DNA from: Branchiostoma floridae
Lineage: Eukaryota; Chordata; Leptocardii; Amphioxiformes; Branchiostomatidae
DNA: 64,000 nt
NCBI RefSeq assembly: GCF_000003815.2
Contig: NC_049995.1
Location: 3,092,788 to 3,156,787, forward strand
Direction of reading: 5' to 3'
In this document: positions 22,701 through 37,700 of the stretch, in pieces
Numbering within the stretch: the first letter of the stretch is position 1
How the letters are laid out: each line of letters starts with the position of its first letter
Program-made: the position numbers and the translations under genes
The notes under the pieces: generated by a model
Database searches by the model: none
What the model saw: the letters and a program-made list of their open reading frames with translations, nothing else
What the model was told of the DNA's origin: nothing

Positions 22701-25700
22701 CAAGCTTCCTCCAAGCGTTACCCAGGTTGTTAAGTGACATGGCTATGTCCGGATGTACAGTGCCCTCACCATAGATACTCTGCATCATCTGTCGTGACTG
22801 TGCAAAATAGCTGATCGCCTTTCTGTGATCACCAAGGTCCTCCCAGGCGACACCCAAGTTGTTAAGTGAGTCGGCTATGTCAGGATGTTCAGTGTCGTCA
22901 CCAAAGATACTTCGCTCCATTTGTAGTGCCTGTTCATAATAGCTGATCGCCTTCCCGTGATCACCAAGGTTACTCCTGGCGTTACCCAAGTTTTTAAGTG
23001 AGGTGGCGACGGCAGGATGTGGCGTGTCCTTACCATAGATACTCTGTCTGATCTGTAGTGACTGTTCATAATAGATGATCGCCTTCCTGTGATCACCAAG
23101 GTTCCTCCAGGCGTTACCCAAGTTGGTAAGTGACATGGCTATGTCAGGATGTGCAGTGTTCTCACCATAGATACTCCGCATCATCTTTAGGGACTGTTCA
23201 TAATAGCTGATTTCCTTTCTGCGATCACCAAGTTGACTCCAGGCGACACCCAAATTGTTAAGTGAGGAGGCTAGATAACGATGCGCGGTGTCACCATAGA
23301 TGTTTCGTCTCATTTGCAGTGCCTGTTCATAATAGCTGATTGCCTTTCTGTGATCACCAAGGTCGCTCCAGGTGAAACCCAAATTGTTCAGTGACATGGC
23401 TATGTCAGGATGTGCTGTGTCATCACCATAGATACGTCGCTTCATCTGTAGTGACTGTTCATGATAGCTGACCGCCTTTCTGTGATCACCAAGGTTACTC
23501 CAGGCTTCACCCAAGCTGTTAAGTGAGTCGGCTATGTCAGGATGTGCAGTATTCTCACCATAGATAATCCGCCTCATCTTTAGTGAAAGTTTATAATAGC
23601 TGATCGCCTTTCTGTGATCACCAAGGTTCCTCCAAGCGTTACCCAAGTTGTTAAGTGACATGGATATGTCAGGATGTGCAGTGTTATCACCATAGATTAT
23701 TCGCATCATCTGTAGTGAAAGTTCATAATAGCTGATCGCCTTTCTGTGACCATCAAGTTTCCTCCAGGCAGTACCCAAATTGTTAAGTGAGTCAGCTATG
23801 TCAGGATGTGCTGTGTCTTCACCATAGATACGCCGCTTCATCTGTAGTGACTGTTCATGATAGCTGATCGCCTTTCTGTTATCACCAAGGTCACTCCAGG
23901 CTTTACCCAAGTTGTTAAGTGAGACGGCTATGTCAGGATGTGCTGTGTCCTCACCATAGATACTCCGTCTTATTTGTAGTGACTGTTCATTATAGTTGAT
24001 TGCCTTTCTGTGAGAACCGAGGTGACTCCAGGCGGTACCCAAATTATCAAGTGAGTCGGCTATATAAGGATGTGCAGTTTCCTCACCATAAATACGTCGC
24101 TTCATCTGTAGTGACTGTTCATAATAGCTGATAGCCTTTCTGTGATCACCAAGTTTTATCCAAGCGTTAGCCACGTTAGTAAGTGACTGGCTAACATCCA
24201 AGTGTGCAGTATGCTCCCCATACTTTGATAGATATTGCTGAAGTGTTTGCTCTGTGCATGTCTTGAAACTTTCGTAATCACACAAGTTTTTGTAGACCTC
24301 TGCTCTTAGTTTTGTAGAGTTGTCAAAAAAGATTGACTGCACTTTCTGTACCCCACTGTCGTTCAGCTGTGAAATGAAATGCTTTAGCGGCCTTGCAGTG
24401 TAATAATATCTCATGAGCTGCTTTGTGTTTGAAATGTAAAACACTCTCTTCAATTTCGCCCCAATGTCTGTATCTGTAGACATTGACGATAAAGCTGACA
24501 AGTTTTCCACCTGACCACCATTGTTCCTGTATACTCGAAGCCTCAGTTCTGCTGAGATACTGACCATCACCATCAAGTGATGTGCGTTCTCACTGCTGAC
24601 AGCTCCAACGTTTTTCAGCTCCTGTATAGTTTCCCAGATTGTGGTGGTGTGTATGTTATAAAGTAGTGCCAAACAAGACACTGCAAGGCTTGAAAATCGA
24701 TATATCTCTTTCTTGACATTCAACAGGCTGGCAGTGAGATTTATTATTTGAAATGTTGCATTCTCGCTTAGTACTGTTGTTGCCATTAGTGATGAAAATT
24801 TACTAACATTTTCTTGCATTAGTCTATTCCAAACCGACATGTACTCATTGACCAAGCCCTGTTCTCCTGTGATCAATGACGCGTTTCCAAGTACATTATC
24901 AAGATGGTAGCCTTTCTTTAAATGAAACGTAAAGTCGTCTTTCAGACCATTGACCATATGGCTTGGTGTGTGAATAAGTTCGAATTCACTTGTTCCTCTG
25001 CCCAGTGGTGTTTTGCTTGCAAGCGGCATGGCTCCATCGAACGCAAACCCACGCGGTGTTCCAGAGTCATAGTACCAGTTGTCCAATGGATCATCTGAGT
25101 AGAAATCGTTCAGAGACTTAATCCCCATGGTCGGGAGAATGGTCTCTCCAAGATTGATCACTTTGAGGTGCAGATAATGAGTGAGATTGCGGAAATACCT
25201 AACATTTTGCTCGGATTCATCCTCTACCAAAATGGTGAACTCCAGATCGGAGTATGGGGTTACCAATCCTGTGGCTTGTGAACCTAAGCCTATCATGGCG
25301 TACTTACAGGGAGGTGGGCCCATGACTTCAATGCATTCATCTACAAGGCCAGCTATGAAAGTTTTTCGCTGTTGAACAATTGTTTTAAACAATAGTATGA
25401 CTGCTTCCGCTCTCTTCTTCTCCACCTCTCTAAGCGTCGGGTCGTTGTCATCAAGGGTGTAAGGATCTACCTCTTGCTCGATTCGTTTCAGTTCTTCTTC
25501 TACATACTCCCTATCTTTCTTCAGTATTAACTTGTGCTTCCCTGAGTCACCTACATCAACTGCATTTTTTATCCTCAGCACGTGCTCAATGAATGACTGA
25601 TTAGTTCTTATAATCGTTTGTTTGATGCCCTCCCTATCTTCGAATTTTGCTCTGACCAGTGCTGCGTTACAGAGTGCTGCAGCCTTGGTGAAGTCACTTC

Positions 25701-28700
25701 CGTCTTTTGACTGCATTCCTCTTTCCAGGTAAACATCGCTTAACTTGCACAGGGGCTCCACCTCTTTTCTGCATTGACCTGTAATTGAATCAAAACGACA
25801 TAGCATATTCGGGTCATTAAAAAAAGTTAACGTAATTTTCCTTTGATGAGTCGGTAATAATTTGGAACGCACCATGTGAATTAAATAGTTCAAACTGTAC
25901 TGACAGTTTAGGCCACACCGACTTAATTTTATGGATGACATCCTCTGGAGACGCCGAACCTAATGCACGCGAGTGGATAAAAAGATTCAGCAAAAATAAA
26001 AAGGGCTGCTCAAGTACAGGACTAAACAACCAGACAATTCTCTCTCAGGCTTGGTTTGTTTGATATTCACCTCCAGTTAGAGGTCGCCATTTCAATCGTA
26101 TTGTCATACTTGTTAAAAGAGGGAACAAGTGCGTTGTGGGCACATACCCTGACCCTGTGCCCCCCTTCCCTGGAGATCAGATCCTCCGTTAAGCATGAAA
26201 TTCTGATTGATGTGGGGTGATATGTTACGACAGTTTTTTTAGAACAGGCGAAAATCAATGCGCGCGCGCGGATGTCATCCGTAAAATTAAGTCACTGTGG
26301 CCTTACTTTGAATTGTAGATAACTCATATATATATATGAATTATCTGTATCTGTATATATACAGGTATCTGTATCTGTATACATACAGTCGCCTGCACCG
26401 CAGCCGACCGATGATGATGATGATGATATATATGTACATATATGAATTATCTACAATTCACAGTCAGGCCATAGTGACCTCTAGTGTCACGAAATAGTTA
26501 TTGTTATTGGGTGGGTCAACCACTCTCTCTTGGCAGCCAGGGGCTAAATTGCGAGGAGCTTACGATAGGCGGGGCTAAATCGCAAGGGTCTGGAGCGAGC
26601 TGCAATTCGGCGCCACTCAGGTGACCTCTATACGACAGTTATTGCCCCACGTGCGACCAAGGGACTGTAGGTTTTGAACCACTCACACCGCACCATCGCA
26701 CGTGTGGTGGGTTCTTTAACGTGCCTTGGGTATGGCTCTCCCCAGACACGAGACCCAAGGGCACAAGATCGGTGACACGCAGCCGGATTCGAGCTCGAGA
26801 CCTCTCGGTCCCTAAGCAAAAACGCGACCGCTGCGCCACGCAATCACACATCTCGCAAAAAGCTTCTGCAAACTGGCTCGCGTCTTGCGCTCTGTTCAGC
26901 TAGGCCATCGAGAAATCCGCGAACAGAAAGCGATTTTTTATCCTCGTAGTGTTTGGAAATTTCAACATTTTTCGCCGTGTCACTTGAACTCGCGATCCTT
27001 CATTACCTTTGCCAGAATGGCTAAGGTTATGTTTTAGGCTTGTACGTCTGTCTGTCTGTGAACAGTATAACTCGAGAGACCTTCGATGGATCCCGATGAT
27101 ATCAGGTAGGTGGGTAGGGGTCGAGAAAACGAAGGTCAAGTCGGTAATGGGCCCCCTAGCGGCTTCCTTAGTTACTGCAGCAGAACTTCCTTTTTCAATA
27201 ACTCATGTTCTGGACATGCTGTGGTTGTGAATCTTGAGTAGCAGATAGCCCTTAGAATAGAAAGTAAGTGCTGTGAATTTGGGCCCCCTAGCGGCTTTTT
27301 GAAGCTGCAGGTATCGGTTTCCTTTCAAAATTTGGACTAGAGTAACTTAAAAACGTGTTGATTTTTGGTATGTGGATGGCCTAAGTGATTACTTATACGA
27401 TGTTATGCTTATTATGCAAATCAATAGCTAATTTGCATAATCAATGAGGGACGTTTATAAATCCACTGAAGTCCATGATAGGGCTTTCAAACTTGTCACA
27501 TATGTAGCTGAGAAAGAGAGAAATTTCAATACATATTAATTATGCAAATGACGACCTCATTTGCATACTTAATGGAAATATATTAATTTGTTGACGGATC
27601 GTCATGATTTGTGGTATGCATGTGGTCCAATGAAAAATTACATTATGGAATACTAATTATGCAAATTAACAGCTAATTTGCATAATTAATAAAGAAAACT
27701 AGAACGTGTTGACAGATCGTCATGATTTTTGCTATGTAGATAGCCTAATTAATTTGCATAATTAATGCGGAAAGTGCATAAATCCACTGCATTCCATGAT
27801 AGGACGTTCAAAGTTGTCACATGTAACTGAGAAAGAGGGAAGAAAGTAAGAGGTGTATGTGTGGGTCCCTTGGCGTCTATTTTGAAACTGCAGGAGCCAG
27901 TATGCTTAAGACAATTTGATATTTAATATGTAAATTGGGATCTATTTTGCATAATTAATCGAGAAATTTTATGAACAAGCTCCAGACATACAAAATAAAA
28001 TGTAATGAGTAATATGTCTATGTCTACAGACATCATTGTACATAACAGACCTGCTTTATTTGGCAAAGGTATGTGTTCGTGGAACTCTAGTTGTTGAAAT
28101 GAATTAGGCAACCGTTCTATAGCAAGGAGCTTTTGTTTTGAGACACATTGCATTGTTTCTCGAGCGGCCGCCTTTTGCAGAAAGTAACTTGGTAATCATG
28201 GGGACGAAAGGGATGTAAGACTTTGAAAGCTAGGAGCACAATCTCTATCGAATAGATTCTGTGACCAATGAGACTGTCGTTTGTATCAATTTCGCAAGTA
28301 CAGAGTAAAACGAAGAGACCGTTTCGCTGATTGGCTGCAAATTATAATCAAATTAGAAGCTGTAAGACGACTGCTGTCCCAGGTGTAGGCCCATTGACCC
28401 CTAGGTCACCACAGGGCCTCAAAAATAACACCAAATTCTAAAAAAAAATCCCTAATATGTAATTTAGAAGTGGTTTATGCCAAAAATAGTATATACAAAT
28501 AAAATATCCCATGCACATCGGCATCTTGATAATAGGAACAAGTGGCCAAAATATACATTTTTGGTCTGAAAAGGGCCAAAATCATTTTTAAGGCATTTAT
28601 GAAAATAAAAACACCTGGAGTCCCTTTGAAGATATGACAGGAGAGGAAGACGTAGGAACGTTACGAAAGCAATATATTTCAGCTCCATACCACATATACG

Positions 28701-31700
28701 ATGTGGTGGGTGAAATATAACTGCACCACTAAAGTCTGATCTGACCCAAATTGCCCTAGCGATTATGACCAACAGCTGTGTCCTTTATATAGGCCGATGT
28801 GTACAGCACCGTACATTCCAATGGAGGGATACGCTTTCTTTATTGATTATTAGGATCCTATTTGCATAAAATGTATCTCATCATCAATCATTACCTGCCT
28901 AAAACAATGCAAATTCATTAGCCCCTGTTTGAGTTATTGTGAGATCGCGTGGCGCAGCGGCAGTGTGTTTGTCTCGAGACCGAGAGATCGCGGGTTCGAA
29001 CCCGGTTGCCGTGTCACCGATCTTGTGCCCTTCGGAAAGGCACTTTACACGAATTTCCTCACTTCACTCAGGTTAAAATGAGTACCTAGCTTCAGTTGGG
29101 GCCGTCCCTCGGATAGGACGTTAAATGGAGGTCCCGTGCCTGGGGAGAGGCATACCCCAGGCACGTTAAAGAACCCCCACACGCACACGTGCGATGGTGC
29201 GGTGTGAAATGGTGCAAATCCTTCCGTCTAGAATTGGTGATTCTCCAAAATCACCCGGACTCCAGGAAGAATAGTGACATATCAGTCACTAATGGAGATC
29301 TGTATAACCAAACCAAACCAAACTCTTACAAAGCTAACAACAAAAAATGCCCGCTGTAGTTCCAAACAAGTTGATAGAGAGCTGAAACGTATACCACATA
29401 CTGATATCATACTGCCCAAACTTATACCACACTGAAGCTCTGCTGCAGTACCATAGTTACCCAATAGGAGGCCCGTTATCAAGCTTGACATTCCTCTTCG
29501 TGACCTCTACCCATCCACCAATATTATGCAAAACCATTCACAGCATCTCAAAGGTATGATGGCAAAAAACATACACACATACGTAAACAGCCGGCTGAAG
29601 TACCGACGGAAAATACCAGGTAAACAATTTTCGAAATCGACATTCCTTTTCACAATTACAACCTATACACACCTATCAAATATCATGAAAATCCATCCAC
29701 AGCTTCCCGAATTATGTCGTCTACCAACACACAAAACACACAGCCCGTTATAAGTCCGGTAGGGGTCCAAACTCCGGCAGGATTTTAAAATCATTTTTGC
29801 GGAGGTATGCATAAGTGTCTGCACATGATAAGTACAACTTGTTATGGACTGAACCTTGTTGTAAATAACTGAAAAGTCAGAGTATATGTGTCCACGTTGG
29901 TAAGCCCCTACAGATATATTTTTGATTGAAAAAATTACACATGTTTGACGCCTTCCGTGCATGCTGACGAGCGAACTTATCGAGAACATGGGACTTTGAG
30001 ACTTTATTAGAAAATCCATTAATCCACTAATCTTCCTGGACTTCATACATAGATAACATACATGTACATACAATGGTCAATATTTACAACATCAATTAAA
30101 AACAGTCATAGTATATACACAATACGCAAGTCATGGAACTGCCCAGATCATTTTTCCAGGCTGGAGACCAGGTCACAGAGACCAGATTTGAAAGACCTTA
30201 AAGATTGGGCAGACTGTAGTGCTATAGGTAGCCGATTCCACATTGATGTTGCTCTATACCTGAAAGTTCTTTTTAAGGAGTTTGTCCTAGGTTTCTCTAA
30301 CTTGAAATTACTACCTGAAGCAAAGCGAGTACAGTAATTGTGCTGTTTCGTAACAGAAGATAGTTTACTGCTGAGACAGACAGGTCCATTGGTCAACACA
30401 ATTCTCCTGAAAGTAGTCATAGTGTTCAATAACAATCTAGTGTTCACAGATTTCCATTTCGGTCTCATCTGGAGGAGACGATTAGCCTTATTCTGTACTC
30501 TCTGTAGAAGATTTAAGTTCCTCTTTGTTGTGCAAGACCACACTGGGCTACAGTAGTCAATGTGAGACAATACAAGACATTCAATTACTATGTTTAACAA
30601 TTTCTGATCCATAAACTTAGCACATCTTTTAACCATCCCCAGAGACCTGGCCATTTTCTTTGAGGTAGATTTTGTTTGAGAGTTCCAAGTGAGACACTCG
30701 TCAATGGTTGTGCCTAGCAGTTTTACTTCTGTAACTTGTTCTATGCTCTTACCGTCCACAGTCAAGGCAAGTTTGGGCCTTCTTGACATTTTAGGTTTAC
30801 TTCCGAGAACTATGCATTTTGTCTTTGATGCGTTCAGGAAAAGCTGGTTCGTTCTTACCCAGTTGCAGATATTGTTCACTTCTGTTTGTAAATTACTGGA
30901 GATTGTCTCAATTGCAGGGTCACAGGTGTAAGCTGAGGTGTCGTCCGCATACATATCTGCTGTGGCTTGACTTACAGCAAGTGGCAAATCATTTGTGTAT
31001 ATAGTGAATATGAGGGGCCCCAAACAACTCCCCTGGGGAACACCACAGGGTAGTTCCAAGAAGGAAGAGTTAGTGCCATTAATGTGGACACATTGTTGCC
31101 TTCCTGTCAAATAACTTGCCATCCATGTAGTTGTGGATTCGCTAAAGCCATAGCAGCCAAGTTTCTGGAGTAGACGGCTGTGATCGACAAGATCAAATGC
31201 TGCTGAGAAATCAAGAAAAATGGCGCCTACTAGGCTTCCCTGATCTATACTATGATGCCAGTAATCTACCATGTGTAGCAGTGCCGTACATGTTGAATGG
31301 TTTTTCCTGTATGCATGCTGGTGATTAGACATAAGTAAGTTCTGTTGGAAATAATCTGAGTGCTAACAATATCTTGCTAGTAGCAGGAAGAAGGCTAATA
31401 GGCCTACTGTTTGCACCACAGAAGGGAGCTGTTGCTGACTTGAGAATGGGCACTGCGTATACCTTTGCCTTCTTCCATTCCCTTGGGAAGACTGAGGTAG
31501 CAAAAGACAAGTTAATGATATAACAAAGAGGAGTAGAAACTAACTCTGCTGCAAGTCTCAGGAGTTTATTGTCCATGTTGTCCAGCCCAGCTGCTGTTCC
31601 CTCTGGCAAGTCTATAAGGAGTTTGTGGCCCGAGAAACTCTTAAATTATTCATCGTAAAATACGAAATGTGAAAAGATACCACCACAGATGAGAAGGATA

Positions 31701-34700
31701 TCTATAAGACTACCTAATGAAGTACAGCTATGCCTTGTCTTTGCTTTTATAGTTAAATACAGTCAAACCTGCCCAAGTCGACCACCCGGGGGACCGGGCA
31801 AAAGCGGTCGATTTGGACAGGTGGTCGCTGAGAAGAGTATCGACTCAAAACATGCCCGATTCATAGTATAAATGGTTTCCGTTGTGTATAATGGCAAATA
31901 GCAAGCACACGCAAGCAAAGAAGTAAGTATGCGAGGTCTTTAATGTCAAATACAACACGCACACACACGCAAAAACGTAAGTAATAACCATCAATAAGCC
32001 CGGTGAATTTTAATAAATGAACAAAAATTCCTACAAGCGCCAGAGAAACTCTACGCTAGTCTAAAAACGATAAATCGGATTTCTACTATACAATAAAGTA
32101 CGTGCTGTACATGTTGCATTCCTGTGTCTACGATCGTTAGATGGACCAGTGTTAAACGTATTTAGTTGGCTATACAAAAAATTCTCTCTGGAGGACAGCA
32201 AGTCGGCAACATTATTCATAACAAGCAGAGAACTCGTCAACATTCAAGGTAGGCAAACATAACCAACGTTTTAAACGTAACGGTGACGTAATTTTACATC
32301 CAACAACTTCATCGTTAAGATCCTGTTTATACCAGGTACAGATTTACTAAACTCTACAAATCAGACGAAAGAGGACTACATACTGTATAACGATCTGATA
32401 CATTACTATACTGTACTTGACGGAAACTCAGAGGATCGCCTGCGGCGCGGCGTGGCGTTCATTTGCACATGAACAAGATGGCGGCTAGTAAAAACATTTT
32501 CTGGGTTAAAGGTCGTAGGATTGTGATAAATTTGTTTGAGATTTTGAGAAAAGCAGAAATGTATGAACAGTACGGTACATTTACAACATGTAGAAATATT
32601 TACATAGATCAGGCACTACTAACGGCAGGAAAACTGGCAGGCAGAAAAATCATTAATGTTACTGTTCGAGAGTAAACAAAGCAAATCTGATAAGCCTCCC
32701 ACCAGTCGCATGGCACGTTCCTTGTGTCAATTTTCCCGCCCCGCCAGCACACGTTCACCGCGGGCGTACTTGTTCATTTGTTGTTGTCATGTCGCCGCGA
32801 AACCGCCCCCAATGAATGGTACGCCTGGACGGTGCTTTGGTGTAGCAAAGGAAGTTTGATGTAGCGTTACATCCAGGATGTCTGAATGGGCTTACGATTT
32901 CTTGAAAAAGTCATCAATCCTGGACTGTTTCTTGGCAAAATGCTTCTTGCTCCATATGGCGCTGATAATGTCATCAGCGGTATGGAAAGCATTGAGGGCC
33001 TCGCCATACCCCTCCTTTGCACAGAAAACCAGCAGAGGATCGCAACGTCGTGACTGACCCCAAGCGTGGCACCACGGTGAAGAGCCTAGCTGTACTGTAC
33101 GAAACTAATAAAGTCATGAAAACGCATACAGTACTGTTGAGTTATTATTTCCTCTTTTTTTTTTACTGTAAATTCAACCCCAAGCTTTTTAATATGCCTG
33201 CGGACATATATGCCCGGTACGTCCCGATAGCTTACAGCACTTACACACGGGTGAATGTACGTATACAGTACAGTTGGACAAAGCACTCACACGAATCTTT
33301 CTTAAAAAGGTATGAGCTACACAGATCTTTCTTGAAAAGGTATGAGGCTATATACGTTTCAGCATTCGTTCACTTTATAATCATAAATATTAAAAAAAAA
33401 CTTCTGTAACAACTAAATTCGAATTTTCTTACAACGAAATTTCCCCCCTCCCCCATATTACAGTAGACGGTCCCATTGACCCACCCATTGACCGCCGCCA
33501 TCTTTATTCTAAAAATAACATTGTTGTGGCAGTCAAAATCGGACGCAAACTGGCCGATTTCGGCACAAAATCGCGCTAGTTATCATCAAAAATCGCAAGT
33601 TTGAAAATGACGCGGTCGTTATGGGTCCCAATTTGGGCGGTCGCGGTCGCGTTGGCCAGGTGGTCGTTGAGAAGAGGTCGCTTAATGCTTACGTCAATGG
33701 GAAAAAAAATCGGGACCGAGAAAAAGCGGTCGAAATGGACAGGTGGTCGCTGAGAAGAGGTGGTCGCTCGGGCAGGTTTGACTGTAATCGGAGCTAAATT
33801 ATGCCGCATGTTCACGGCCCTGTCGACCCCGCCATCTTTGCCAATCACCTATGAAGGAAGCCTAGCGATGCTCAACACGATGACGTTATTCAAACCGTCA
33901 GTACGAGAAAATCGATCCCTACCGACTAAAGAAATCCTGTAGTCACTTCTGCTGTAAAAACGAGGTTGAAGCGGGAAATAAAGAAGCCGAAAGTTAAAAA
34001 GTGTAATATCACAGGCAGACGTAAACAAATGTGCCGCCATTTCTATTTTTGGCGACAGGTTGGTTTCGCCATGAGAGATAAACCTTGTAACTAAACGTAT
34101 TTCAAAATATTGCATATAATAGTATTGCAGACGTTAAGTGTTATTTTGCATGTATGGGACGCTTAAAAATATGCAGAGATGGCTTGGTTGTTAACTTATC
34201 GGAGTTTGGACCCCCTTTTGTGTTAGAACGTTCCACTGAAACGCAAGTCAAAACCTGCCAATAGTTTCGCGCGCTATCAAACTACAGTGCGGACTGCTGC
34301 CGTTAAAAGAAATATATGTCTGCACAGCTTTAATCACAGTTACATGGTTGTTAAGAAGATCTTAACCTGCTTTTAATGGGTTCTCAGTAAAATGTACGAT
34401 GACAAAAGCCATGCGCATTCACTAAGAACAGTTACCGGACATTGGATCCCCCCCGTTACCGTAGGAAAACGTCAGGTAAACCATTTCGAACATGACCTTT
34501 CTTTCTACTTTTTATTTATTTATTTGTTCAGCTGTTTACAAACAGCCAGGGCTACCCAACTAGCCGTAGGCTATTGTCAAGGGCTAACCCTGTACATGTT
34601 CGCACAAGTTCGCACACGACGGGTTATACCACCCCTTACGGGGTGACACACCCGTCCGGGTGAATGATGTAGATCACCATGTGGCTAATACGAGACAGAG

Positions 34701-37700
34701 GTTCGCCAGGCCTCCATCCGGGTGATTTGAAGTGAATCACCAACTCCCGACAGAAGGATTTGCACCAACGCACACCGCACCATCGCACGTGTGGGGTTCT
34801 TTAACGTGCATGGGGTATGGCTCTCCCCATACACGGACCTCCATTTAACGTCCTATCAGAGGGACGACTCATTTTTCACTTTAGTAAAGTGAGGAAAGTC
34901 GTGTTAAGTGACTTTCCCAAGGGCACAAGACCGGCAACACCGCAGGCGGATTCGAACCGGCGACCTCTCGGTCACGGGCCGAATACACTACCACTGTGCT
35001 AACTTTCTACAATTACAATCGCTGCACACCCAAATGCATGTATCATGAAAATCCATCCAGGGCTTTTCGAATTATGTTGTTACAAAATATAGACAAACAC
35101 AATGATACAAAGCCAGCTGCAGTACCGCAGGAAAACGCTAGATAAACCATTTTCGACATTGACCTTGCTTCCCACAAGCGCTACGCACTTGCCAAATATC
35201 ACGATGATCCATCCACAGCTTCTTGGTCATGAGTTGTTGACATACATACAGACCCACTACACCATGGCGCAGCTGAAAAAATAACCTTCTTTAACCTTCT
35301 TGACGAAGTTAAAAAAAACACAAGAATAACATGCCATATTTCAACCAAAGCTGAGAATACAGTGACAAAATTACCTTTCACATGAACGACCTTAAGCGCA
35401 GCTGCAAAGTAGCGTTCTGCCGTATCCAGATCCCCTGTCTGCAGGGCCCTGCAGCCCTCCTGTAGGAGTTCTATGTAGTCACTGTAGCGGTGTAACAATT
35501 AGATGTTTGTATATTACACATATGCTTTGAAGTGAAAACTTGATGAAGGATTATATCAACATTGGCAGGGTTTCATATATTTACATCATTGTTTTACAAC
35601 ATTATGAGTGCCTTAATCTATAGTTGTCCTTGGTAAATTCTTTTCACGGAAAAAGAAGTTGAAGACCTCATACCTCCGTCAATTATTAATTTTTTTGTAA
35701 ATCTATGTTTTGTGATCATGCAAAAATGGGCCCTGGTTAGCTATAGCATACTCCTCTATGTCCATTGATGAGCGCCAACACCTAAATCACATGTCACTAG
35801 GGTGTAAGAATCAAGACTACTTGATAGCCTCTACTCATTTGTTATGCAAATGACGTCCAAGTATATATACCATTTATGCATGATTATAGCAACCTTTGAT
35901 TAGCTAACATACCGTCCTTTCCATTATTTACCAAGGCATAGTAGCGCGTTCCTATCATTAGTAATGTTCTGCCCACCCTACGCACTATGTATGAAACTCC
36001 TATTCGAATGCCAGAGCTGTTAACTTTGGTCTTTAGATAAACCCATTTACTCCCTCATTTGCATAATTGATTATGAGCTATCATAAAAAAACACTTGTTC
36101 TGTTAAGTGTTTCTGAAAAACGCCCCTGCAGTTCCATGTTTGCGAAAACGCCCATGTAATTCTCAATACCTGTCAGTCTGAGGTGAGACCATTTTGACCT
36201 TCTGTTCGATGTAAACTTCGTGTTAGTCTACAGGTTACACCATTTTACATTTCATATACTCTTTCATTTGTAACATACAGTAGGCGATANNNNNNNNNNN
36301 NNNNNNNNNNNNNNNNNNNNNNNNNNNNNNNNNNNNNNNNNNNNNNNNNNNNNNNNNNNNNNNNNNNNNNNNNNNNNNNNNNNNNNNNNCAGGGATTATC
36401 TCACCATATACACCGAGGATAAGGCGGGGCATTAACGTTATTATCATATAGCCTATCCAACTGACAGTTATTTCACACAAATTCATTTATAACAAATAAA
36501 CACTTTAATACATTACATAAAAATACATTTGCAATATATATATATTGTACAATAGTGTCTATATATAATACAAACATTAAACTATTTCATCATCATCATT
36601 TAAGTAATAATTTTAACTAATCATCTGTTTTGTGAGATAGCATATCAGCATCAACATGTGGCTTATTTGCAATACAAACTACATGTATTAAGTGGAGTCC
36701 TGGTACCCCCCATGCAGAGCCTTTTCACTTGGGCACGACAAAGTACGTATATATGAAGTGATTTAGGAAGGTACCGGCTTAATCACGTTAGAAAGCCATA
36801 ATGAAAATGTGTAAAATCAGCATAATTCCTTTTCAAGTATCCCTATATTCCCCATGTGGAGCCCTAATTAACATAACCAATCAATCATAATATTTTTGAC
36901 AGTTATGCATGGTTTACACACAAACAACAGTACAAAAAAAATTCATGACTGTCCCCTGTGTAATGGTGCGGTCCAAAAAGTGGTCGGTTATTAACTTATT
37001 AGAATAACCGACCACTTTTGAGGTTACTGCCTGATAACCCATGGGAAATGGGGGCCTCTGATTGGCCAACTCCATCTGGCTATATGATAATGATTAACAG
37101 GTGGGCAGTACTAGTTGTATTATGTAACGCACAATTAAACTTTGGCGAGTGGTCAAAGGTAAATGACCTGATATGACTCATGGAAGACCGACTCAAAAAT
37201 GTCCGCTTATGGACTCTATTCAAAGCATATTTTGCTCTTTGAACAAGATCTTCGTCTACGCACACAGACAAAAATAGTGACGTGTACGTAGACGAAGATT
37301 GAGAAATTCCTTAGGTATTGTGTCCCTGAAAACATACATGAACCCCGCCCATAATTTTTCTAACCGAAGTAGGAAATAGCAATTAGGTACATAAATGAAG
37401 AAATTGATATCATCCTTTCATTGGAAATCGTCCTTGAGTTATAGCAATAATCGTATTTCAAGATTCTCTTTTCCTTATGCAAAATTGATATAAAAGATCA
37501 CTCACACTCGTCTTTGTTGCGGCGATATCTTGCCTGATTTTTGCGGTGTACAGTAAGCGATGGACAATGACAACTGTTCCCTGAAAGTTGTTACACCGCG
37601 CCAGTGCCGTGTTGTACAGAGCAGTAGCTTTGGTCAAGTCTCTAGTGTCTCCAGTTTCTGTTCCTCTTTTCAGGTACACGTCACCGAGACTTTTGATTGC

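Noticed and set aside
22110-24230. Regular 132-bp repeats resembling an array with spacers
   Set aside because: Not CRISPR: units are contiguous, in one open frame, and encode TPRs.
25817-26029. Extra exon upstream of exon 3 ([20 protein letters not shown])
   Set aside because: The same DNA (GATGTCATCC...AAAATTAAGTC) recurs at 26271 as a MITE arm, so it is repeat-derived.
28946-29020. tRNA-like A and B boxes
   Set aside because: Part of a SINE; the same body follows in other copies and no complete cloverleaf was seen.
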